Shown here: piece after piece, positions 53,270 to 61,782 of the stretch
How positions within the stretch are numbered: the stretch's first letter is position 1
Layout: every line of letters begins with the position of its first letter
Notes under the pieces: generated by a model
Databases searched by the model: none
Seen by the model: the letters and a program-made list of their open reading frames with translations, nothing else
What the model was told of the DNA's origin: nothing
Source of the DNA: Candidula unifasciata
Lineage: Eukaryota > Mollusca > Gastropoda > Stylommatophora > Geomitridae
Assembly (NCBI GenBank): GCA_905116865.2
Contig: CAJHNH020002088.1
Location: 1 to 64,000, forward strand
Length of the DNA: 64,000 bases
Direction of reading: 5' to 3'
Position numbers and translations under genes: made by a program

Positions 53270-53760
53270 GTCCTTCAGTACAGCAGCCACTCTGAAGTAC
53301 TTCTACTAATTGTTCCCATGAGGAGCTGGTTATAAATATCTCCTATCACAGCCTTGAAGGTGGCACAGACCTGCTTCAGCATGCTTTACTTTTATGTCCA
53401 TGCAAACATGTTAGAGCCAGAGATTCGTCATTATTGAGTAACCTCATAGGTACAGCGTTTATGATTTCTGCTCTGTCAATGCTTCTTCCCACTTGCTTCG
53501 GTGCATTCCTTGCCAGCCTGTCTGCTCGTTCATTACCTTTCACTCCAGCATCAATAATCTTCTGAATATTCAAGTGGCTGTAGGTATGAATCAAGAATTG
53601 TCATTCCTGCACTTGGGACATTCACATACATACTCCGTCTCTTTCTTCAGTAGCCAACCAAGAGTTATTGTGCCAATAGTACCAGTAGCAACCTGATTAA
53701 AAGTCCATCTGTGTTTTCCCCTCAGTGTTGAATATCTTCCAGATACCTTGCTCACCCCCC
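53270..53760 (-). pseudogene. LINE RNase H and tail fragment
   Basis: The minus strand codes GVKGNERADRLARNAPKQVG, the end of an RNase H domain (G-x-x-GNE-x-AD-x-LA). LALTCLHGHKSK follows. The 53640-53745 part recurs at 44390. Confidence 0.8.
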
Positions 53761-54189
53761 GCCCCCCTCCTGCATTGAATTAGTCTGTTAATATAGGGTG
53801 TTCCATCTGTTCTGTCACACTGTCCACTTGATCGCAGATAGTTTTGGCTGTAGGTAGAAAAAAGCCAAGTAGTTGTAAACCCCTATGCTCAAGACCTCCA
53901 TTTTCTACATCCCCCTACAAATGATAAAGGGCAGTAATGACAGTTTTGATTTTAAAATCAGAATCAATGGAGCGGCGAGTTTGTGCTGTGTGTGTTGAGC
54001 TTGGCAGGCTGCTAGGTGTTTTGTGGAGAAAGACTGAGTCATATCGGGTGGAAACCTAGTGCAGGGTTGATCCTTTTGAATTTTTATATGAAACCAGAAA
54101 GTACACAACTATTGTGTTTGGACGGTCAGTCAAAATGCGTTGAATTTCTGTTGATTACTGCGAATAATCTTAGTGTTTGCTGTTAATTA

Positions 54190-54480
54190 TGGCAATTGAA
54201 GTCAGAGAAAATGGCGCTATACTAGACACATCCTGAGAAGAAATGAGCAGAGAATCACTAAACAGGCACTGCAATGGGAAATAAAGGGATTAAGGAGGAG
54301 TTGTGGACGCCCAAATGAAACCCTATAATGAAACCTGATGAGAGAAGCCAAAGGGGCTTGACTAATTTCCATCCATGATATTGAACTGATTTCATAGAAT
54401 AGAGTGGAACAGATGAATAGACTGTGAGCCCTATGTGTTTTAAAATGGCACAACAGGACAATGAATGATTAGCAATAAAA
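54190..54480 (+). pseudogene. LINE 3' end fragment
   Basis: Codes KWRYTRHILRRNEQRITKQA, LQWEIKGLRRSCGRPNET and then a broken tail to CACAACAGGACAATGAATGA. This is the best copy of this LINE tail in the window. Confidence 0.8.
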
Positions 54481-54689
54481 AATCTATGACAGTTTTTCTT
54501 GTTCTGACATTAAAAATGTAAATATGTTTGCCAGTTGTTGTTAATCTTTTGTTTCTTAGACACGTGAATGAAAAAGCTTAGTTTTTATGTTTTACTTCCA
54601 GAAAGTGTTGTCACATTGTGCTGCTAAGTGGCTTATAGATTACTGAATGCATTTGAGGAATTAGTGTCCTGTTTTTAGTCAGTGCTGTG

Positions 54690-55617
54690 AAAGATTGCAA
54701 ATGGACAAATGTGGCATGAATGGACAAATGTGGCAGGAATGTGGCATGAATGGACAAATGTGGCATGAATGGACAAATGTGGCCTGAATGGACAAATGTG
54801 GCATGAATAGACTAATGAGGCAGGAATGTACAAATGTGGCATGAATAGACAAATGAGGCAGGAATGTACAAATGTGGCATGAATGGAACAATGAGGCAGG
54901 AATGTACAAATGTGGCATGAATGTACAAATGTGGCATGAATGTACAAATGTGGCATGAATGGACAAATGAGGCAGGAATGTACAAATGTGGCAGGAATGT
55001 ACAAATGTGGCATGAATGGACAAATGAGGCAGGAATCGACAAATGTGGCATGAATGGACAAATGTGGCAAGAATGGACAAATGTGGCAGGAATGTGGCAT
55101 GAATGGACAAATGTGGCAGGAATGTGGCATGAATGGACAAATGTGGCAGGAATGTGGCATGAATGGACAAATGAGGCAGGAATGTGGCATGAATAGACAA
55201 ATGAGGAAGGAATGTGGCATGAATGGACAAATGAGGCAGGAATGTGGCATGAATGGACAAATGAGGCAGGAATGTGGCATGAATGGACAAATGAGGCAGG
55301 AATGGACAAATGAGGCATGAATGGACAAATGTGGCAGAAATGGACAAATGAGGCAGGAATGGACAAATGAGGCAGGAATGTGGCATGAATGGACAAATGT
55401 GGCAGGAATGGACAAATGTGGCAGGAATGTGGCATGAATGGACAAATGTGGCATGAATGGACAAATGTGGCAGGAATGGACAAATGTGGCAGGAATGGAC
55501 AAATGGGGCATGAATGGACAAATCTGGCATGAATGGACAAATGTGGCATGAATGTACAAATGTGGCATGAATGGACAAATGTGGCATGAATGGACAAATG
55601 TGGGCATGAATGGACAC
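54690..55617 (+). repeat. 19-bp minisatellite array, about 0.9 kb
   Basis: The unit ATGAATGGACAAATGTGGC, with GGCAGGAATG and GTACAAATG variants and frequent extra AATGTGGC blocks. The minus strand is open in all three frames for about 280-312 codons only because no unit variant contains a stop. Confidence 0.97.
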
Positions 55618-55639
55618 CAGGCATCTGCATGTAAATATT

Positions 55640-56035
55640 ACAGGGACTCACAGAGATATACTGCCCAGAATATGTAGGAGTGCAAGGGAATAAAAGAGCA
55701 GATTTTCTGGCAACAAAAGTGATAGCTACAGAAATACTCGAACTGGGAAAAAAGAGACATTTTAAAGATCATTTATGAATGAATGCTGATGGAATACACA
55801 AGGTTAGATAAAATAACATGAATGTGAACGAGGAATTAAGTTTGGATCAGGCAAGGTGTGATGGATGAGAGGAAGAGAGCTACGAGTGTATAAACAGTGT
55901 GCTACAGAAACTGTTAGCATCTACATCTTTAGACATTTGCTGTGGTACATGGAACATCTATGAAGATATGGAGCAAAAGTTAAATACGTTAGAAAACAAA
56001 TGCCTGGGGAAATTAATTAATATTAACTTGGATGG
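55640..56035 (+). pseudogene. LINE RNase H fragment
   Basis: Codes YCPEYVGVQGNKRADFLATK (RNase H end, GNKRADFLA). Broken frames follow, to a LENKCLGKL-like stretch. Confidence 0.7.
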
Positions 56036-56139
56036 ATAATAGAAAGTTTACAAAATTAAAAGAATGCCTGAATAATTGCTGGTATAAACAGTTGAGGGGC
56101 TCAAAATGCAAAATGGTGATATATTTGGCTCATGATGCG

Positions 56140-56405
56140 TCTGTGGCTCAGATGTTGCGAGTCCGTCTCATAATTCCAGCGTACTATGTTCGAAACCCAC
56201 TGCTGGCTGCATGGATTTTTATCATGGTATGGAGCGTTGCAGGTCGACCCAGCCTAAATGGGTACCAGGATGTACGTCCTGGTGAAGTAAAGAAGGCCGA
56301 CGTAATGCTGACCATATTTCCTACGTAGTGCCGATTGGTCTGAAAAACATGGGCGCTCTTTCCATATGTTCGATGTGCCTACAGGCATGAAAAGGTATTT
56401 TTACT
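56140..56405 (+). mobile_element. tRNA-derived SINE, family A (head type 2), full length
   Basis: The head CGTCTGTGGCTCAGATGTTG and B-box-like TATGTTCGAAACCCAC. The body GTCGACCCAGCC... ends CAGGCATGAAAAGG. Confidence 0.9.
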
Positions 56406-56439
56406 TTCTTTACTATTTGGCTCATTCTGAGCTAATGCA

Positions 56440-56920
56440 AACAAAGAATCACAAAGCAGGTAATGAACCAGGAAACAAATGGTTTAAGGAAGCAATTCAT
56501 TTCAAGAAAAAATCCTGCAAAGAATTTTGGATGTCAAAAGAACTGCACAAGTCAGAATGGTCTGGAAATACCGAATTACAAGCGCTGTCTGTAAACAAGC
56601 CAAACAATTTATCAAAAAGACACAGTCATCGTTTTTGGTCATATTAGAAGGTGACAGAAACTGGAATATGCTGTGACCACTGGAAAGATCTGTTGAAAAA
56701 TAGACAAAGACAAACAGAGGAGTTTCTTGACAGTATTTTGTCATGGCATGGATGGAGCATGAACTGATACATTTTGTTAAAAATTGCAGACTGTGGAGTG
56801 GCACGATCGCCCATGCCAGTTGATAGAACATGAACTAATATATGCTGTTGAATGTCCCAGATTGTGGAGAGGCATGACCGGCCATGCCAGTCCACAAGGC
56901 AGTCGATGATATTGTGATTA
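56440..56920 (+). pseudogene. LINE C-terminal fragment
   Basis: Broken frames include FQKTVLTSQNGLE-region homology, HWKDLLKNRQRQTEEFLDSI and then a RDRPCQ-like end repeated twice (56800 and 56880). Same family as 40020 and 52830. Confidence 0.7.
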
Positions 56921-57009
56921 TAAATAACACAGCAGGAATGTTGATTTAACAATACTGTTTTGAATGAAAACATAGACTCTTAACTTCCTTATTTCAAATA
57001 CCCACTTCC

Positions 57010-57128
57010 ATTCAGCTGTAGGCTATTTGGCTGAATATCACTTTGCATTGATTTCGACAGTGAAATGGAACGCTGACTGTTCAGCAGCAAAGCCAAACTA
57101 CTGAATTTAAAACTGCCTAATAAAAGAA
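57010..57128 (+). mobile_element. SINE family F, partial
   Basis: AGCTGTAGGCTATTTGGCTG and CAGCAAAGCCAAACTACTGA, then AAACTGCCTAATAAAAG. Confidence 0.55.
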
Positions 57129-57129
57129 C

Positions 57130-57425
57130 TTTTGAAAATTTGTTGCGTGCTCTTTACAGGACATTGCGAAAACCAGCCCCGGATTTTTTTGGCTTGGATT
57201 TCACCATACAATTTTACGTTCGATAGCTGCTATTGCTATCTCAAAGGTTGGTTCTGGATACCACTGTTGGAACCAATGCAAGGCAGTCTGTTGCAAATTT
57301 TCCACAGCTGGACTGAGCCTGGCATTATGGAATTACGAACTGTGTTCACAATGCCTAAGCCACAGTCAAAACAACTAAACAGCCAAACATTGTAGGTGTT
57401 GGTTCTGGGACATCCCGTTAAGTAT
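57130..57425 (-). mobile_element. tRNA-derived SINE, family F
   Basis: The reverse orientation head is ACTGTGGCTTAGGCATTGTG at 57345-57365. The body ATTTTACGTTCGATAGCTGC matches other copies, and the tail end is CTTTACAGGACATTGCG. Confidence 0.75.
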
Positions 57426-57428
57426 ATA

Positions 57429-57604
57429 CAGTCGAGTCCACTTAAGTTCAACTCTGAAAAGTCAAATTTTGGTTAAGTGGACATGACCAGCTAGGTCCCG
57501 GCAATTTTCTCTGTTGTTGTGCTGGTTAAGTAGAATTCTTGATAAGATGAAGCATTTTCTTAGATCCCTGCGATTTCTGCTTATCCATTCTACTTATTCG
57601 ACTG
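57429..57604. mobile_element. pogo/Tigger-like MITE
   Basis: 176 bases from CAGTCGAGTCCACTTAAG to CTTATTCGACTG, flanked by TA on both sides. TA duplication with CAGTCGA ends fits a pogo-type non-autonomous element. Confidence 0.7.
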
Positions 57605-57867
57605 TATGACTGATTTTTTTTAAAACTAAAACATGGTGCAAAAAACTGAAGATTTTAAATGACAACAGTCCTTTGAATGGTGACCCTAGGGAATACAATC
57701 TATTATATGTTTATGGCAACCATAAAAGACACAATCAATTGTTTGTGTGTGTTCACATAACAATTTTCTTCAGGTTAGGGTTAGCCCTAACTCTAACACT
57801 AACCTTAAACAATATTATCCATTAAAGAATATTTTTATTAGGTGACCTTGCACAAAGAATGGATTAC

Positions 57868-58025
57868 CTCCCCTAGAGTCGGTTTTTTAAAGTAATAACT
57901 TACAATAGATTACGTCCCATTAAGTCGGTTCTGAAAGTATTATCAACTTACAATAGATTATGTTCCCTAGAGTCGATTCTTGGAAGTAATATCAACTTAC
58001 AATAGATTGTGTTGTCTTTCGAAGG
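57868..58025 (+). repeat. diverged tandem repeat, about 55-60 bp, 3 copies
   Basis: TATCAACTTACAATAGATTA and CCCTAGAGTCGGTT recur. Confidence 0.85.
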
Positions 58026-58655
58026 TATGCCCAAATCTTGATCTTCAGGAGACTTTCTTATCTTGGATTGAAGGTGGGAAAAAACCAATAACAAACCAAC
58101 AAGACAGTTCTAGAACCAATTAGGGCAGTGATGCCATTGCTTCGTCATAATCAACACTTGTGGGGCAAGGGTATCGACGTAAATACATCATTGAGAGGTC
58201 TCACGGTGGTGCTTAATGGACCTAACCCTTGTTTAAGTGTGCAATAATAATGTGACGAATGGCAAATAAATGTAATAATGCATTTAAAAATAATATAGGT
58301 GAAATACAGAAAAATAAAATGCTTTGAAGAGATAACACAAAAACAGTTGGCGGGAGATTACTGTCTTCTTGTAAATTTTCTAGGAGGGAAGGGCTTCCAC
58401 TAGTTGTGGCCTAAACTCCCTATGTGAAATGAAACACCTTAGAATTACTATACATTTTGCCTGGATAATATAAATCGCAATATAAAAAAATATTCTTCAG
58501 TCAAATACATGAAACATTATTATTATCTAAACATTCATAGTACAATTTATTTCATAAATATAAGTAGTATCAAAGCGATATTATAAATTATACAATTTAC
58601 ATATTTACCTTAAATAAATTATAATAAATATATACTGTAGAACTCAAGAAATACC
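58026..58655. other. no gene seen
   Basis: AT-rich anonymous sequence. Confidence 0.5.
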
Positions 58656-58658
58656 GTA

Positions 58659-58848
58659 AATCCCAATTATAACCCTAAGGATTGAACAGGATAATTTTTG
58701 TAATTAGCACTACCCATAGAGCCCCGTGTCGCTTGACTGCAGTAGAGGAACATGATGGTGATGAGTAGCTGAGCAGTAGAAGTAATTTTTTTTTCTCCAA
58801 AATAATTCTGCTCAACCCTTACGGTTATAGTGGGGTTAATAGCGTTAA
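58659..58848. mobile_element. MITE-like element with imperfect terminal inverted repeats
   Basis: The left end CCCAATTATAACCCTAAGG matches the reversed right end CCCCACTATAACCGTAAGG and continues into ATTGAACAGG / GTTGAGCAGA. A scrap of the same end is at 42126-42160. The superfamily is unclear. Confidence 0.6.
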
Positions 58849-58866
58849 ACGAGGTCTCAGAGTAGG

Positions 58867-58867
<1 letters not shown>

Positions 58868-58920
<53 letters not shown>
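58868..58920 (+). repeat. (TA)n microsatellite
   Basis: About 24 TA units. Confidence 0.97.
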
Positions 58921-58925
<5 letters not shown>

Positions 58926-59149
58926 TATATTATATTATATATTACGATATTATTTATATGAGCGATGTGTAATTTGTGTTGTTACACGGAGGAATGCAGA
59001 CTAGATAGAGAGATAGACGCCAGAGTACAGAAGGCAAATGCCACCTGCCAGTTAATCCCTCTGCTTACACACCGAAAATGTCTCCCTTCCAACAAAGCAG
59101 CAAATTATTAATAGCCGCCTAATCTCAACTCAACAGAACTCCTCAAGGT

Positions 59150-59455
59150 CACTAACAACACGAGACGAGACAAGTTTATGAATACCTGCATTAGAGAGAA
59201 AGTTGGAATAAGACCACGTCTGGAATATATTGACAGACAAAGAATGAAATGGTTCGGCCATCTAGTGAGACCAGACTGCATGTGAGACTTTTTTTTTTTA
59301 CAGCAGAACGTATGAGAGGAGGACCAAGAAAGATATGAATAAATGGTGTAGCTGAAATCTGCAAGCCACCCGAGAAGCGAAAGACAAATACAGAAAACCG
59401 TGACAATGAGCTGCAACTTGGTATGAGTGGGATGACAGAAGAAGAAAACAGATGT
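59150..59455 (+). pseudogene. LINE C-terminal fragment
   Basis: Codes RRDKFMNTCIRERVGIRPRL and RQRMKWFGHLVRPD, then a broken RRTKKDMNKW tail. Related to 10600-11160. A poly-C run follows at 59468-59498. Confidence 0.75.
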
Positions 59456-59466
59456 TAATGAATGAA

Positions 59467-59501
<35 letters not shown>

Positions 59502-59639
59502 AAAAAACGTTCGGGAAATTATAGTCAACGAGGCGCCAGCCAAAAGTAATTTATGGTAAACTAAATATTGTTTCTGTTGAAAAATGTAAAGAAAATTGAT
59601 TTAATTTGTACTATTTTATTATCTTACTTTGCTGTTATC

Positions 59640-59880
59640 ATTCAACGTATATTTTATGCAACACTCCCCAGAGTGCCAGCTATGTAACTACCCCTACGAA
59701 ACTGTTGAACACCATCTCGTTGAGTGCCCAAAACTCAGTGAGACAAGAAGAACGCTACTCCCTCCGAGACCAGACAAGTGGAACACCTTGTACGGAGGAA
59801 AAGAACAGCTTGTGAAATAACAACAATTTTATGCAATAAGGCAAAGGGCACACGCCAATAAAGAAATGACGCAGAACCAT
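59640..59880 (+). pseudogene. LINE C-terminal zinc-knuckle fragment
   Basis: Codes CQLCNYPYETVEHHLVECP, a Cys-Cys-His-Cys knuckle common at the end of non-LTR ORF2 proteins. Then KLSETRRTLL and a stop. Confidence 0.8.
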
Positions 59881-59918
59881 TGTGGGGGGGGGGGTGAAAA
59901 AAAAGGGGGGGGGGGTTA
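59881..59918 (+). repeat. poly-G tracts
   Basis: Two G runs separated by GTGAAAAAAAA. Confidence 0.9.
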
Positions 59919-59934
59919 ACCACCTACATGAATT

Positions 59935-60195
59935 GTCTTTAAAAATCAAGTTAGTTGCACATCCTTTACATGTTGTTGCAGAACCAAACCCCAGCAATTA
60001 TTGTTGTTGTTGTTGTTGCTATTGTGGCTTTTTTTTCTAGGCAGATTTTACGTTCAGTGGTTTGCAATTGCTAACTAAACGCCCATCTCTCGGTAGCACG
60101 GACGAAACCATCGCACGAAACTGTCCGCGGCTGGGATCAAATCCGGCACCCCGATATTACTAAGCTTTTTCGCAACGCCTAAGCCACAAATGCCA
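59935..60195 (-). mobile_element. tRNA-derived SINE, family F, full length
   Basis: The reverse orientation head GGCTTAGGCGTTGCGAAAAA and B-box-like GGATTTGATCCCAGC at 60130-60190. The tail includes (TTG)n. Confidence 0.85.
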
Positions 60196-61738
60196 ACTCT
60201 AAAAATATGTTTATAAATTTTATATTATTTCAATTATGCTATTGTATTTATTTATCATTCAGAACATATAATTATACTAATAATAATAATAATAATATGC
60301 TGAATACTAATTAAAAATAGATGAAATAACAAAAGATATATAAACAAATTGTGGTGTCGGCCAAGCTACACGTTAGCTGCTCTTTTATTGATGCTTGCTC
60401 AGGCTGGTCTACGTTAGAGAGGTGTCCCGGTGTATTGTTGTCTTCGTAAAGCTTTCTGCGTTGCGTGTTAATCGTTGTTGAGTGAGCAGCGGCCGCCAGC
60501 ATTGCGTTTTCACTCGTAAGGGGAATTAGAGTTTGTTAGTGGGTATATCCTAGCCATCTCGGATTTTAAGTAGGACATTATTTTATCTTAGCTGTCAACG
60601 TTGGCGGGCTACGAGGAGGATACCATGGCGTTTCTGAAAGACCACATGTGGGGGAGGGGGGTCGACACAATACAACCTGACACCCCTGCCACTTAGACTT
60701 ACGCGTCTCAAAGGTTAAGACGCATAAATGAACGACCAATCACATCTCGATGGGTCCGACTTCGTTTCTAGATCTACACATTGTGTAACAGATACTTTCA
60801 TAACATATACTTGCTATAATTTGTTTGAGGGGACATCCTAACCATGTTGTACATTACTGGGTGGAGTGGTTAGTCTTTTTCATATCGTGAGTGTGTGTAT
60901 GTATGTTTGGAAAACATTTGGTTCAATACACGGTAAGCGGCTCAGGATTAGAGTAACTTCCATTGCGATTGATGAATCATTAGGTCGCTGGACCTCTCCT
61001 AAGTTGCGGGGTTGTTATGATATTGGCTTGATTAGGCTTTCGTATGTACTGTTTGCGGGAGGTTGTGTCGTAAGTCTATTTCAGGCACCTTAGGCGCCTG
61101 TTTACAAGTAAGAAGTACTGCAGGGGAAGCGCCGCAGTCACGAAGATTCTTGGCTATCGAAACTGTGATATTTTTGTATTTCTACGTTCGTTGCCCCCCT
61201 CCCCTCCCCGAGAGAAAGAAAGCAGTAACAAGGAGAGCAGGAATAGAACAACATCAGTGTATCCTCACTCCCGAACCATCTCGCAGGTAGCAAAACATGA
61301 AAATAATCACGCAAGCGAGCGATGAAAAGACGCTATGGTTACAGCGTTCACAATACGGAAAACATATAACACCTCCGCAACTTATCCTGGGCCGCCTATC
61401 GCTTAATATACTGTTGTTGTTTTTGTTTTTTGTTTTGTTTTTGTATTTGATCATCTGAGACCATTACCACCCAATTATTGTCTATAAAATGTTTAATAGT
61501 TTGAGAGAGAAGCGCTCACGGTGCCTAAACTTCCTCCTCCTTTTCCACCCCCCCCCCCTCCTCATATTCCGACCTTCGGCTCTGAACCTTATGAGTTCCT
61601 GGAAAGAAGTAGCAGTCCAACCTGGCAATCAGCAAATAAGGCGCCGAGCCGAGATCCGAGTTTTTGATGTTGCCCAGTTCTGCAAGTGTTTACGGTTTGT
61701 CTTCTTCTGGTTGAAAGTTGTGCACTTGCAAGTCCAAC
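60196..61738 (+). other. 5' flank of the RFC5-like gene
   Basis: Less repeat-dense and visibly richer in CG dinucleotides than the rest of the window, especially 60360-60510 and 61000-61660. It probably holds the RFC5 promoter and 5' UTR. No exon or core promoter element can be fixed. A poly-C run lies at 61548-61558. Confidence 0.4.
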
Positions 61739-61782
61739 ATGAGTAAAGATACAGGCACGACACCTTCTTCTAATCTTCCGTG
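61739..61782 (+). CDS. RFC5: RFC5-like exon 1
   Basis: The start ATG is in a good context (CCAACATGA). Fourteen codons plus two bases, then GTAAGTGTTTACAG. Decayed copies of this exon and its flanks lie downstream. Confidence 0.82.

Noticed and set aside
53376..53594. Host gene coding GVKGNERADRLARN
   Set aside because: This is the end of a retroelement RNase H domain, with LINE sequence on both sides and broken frames.
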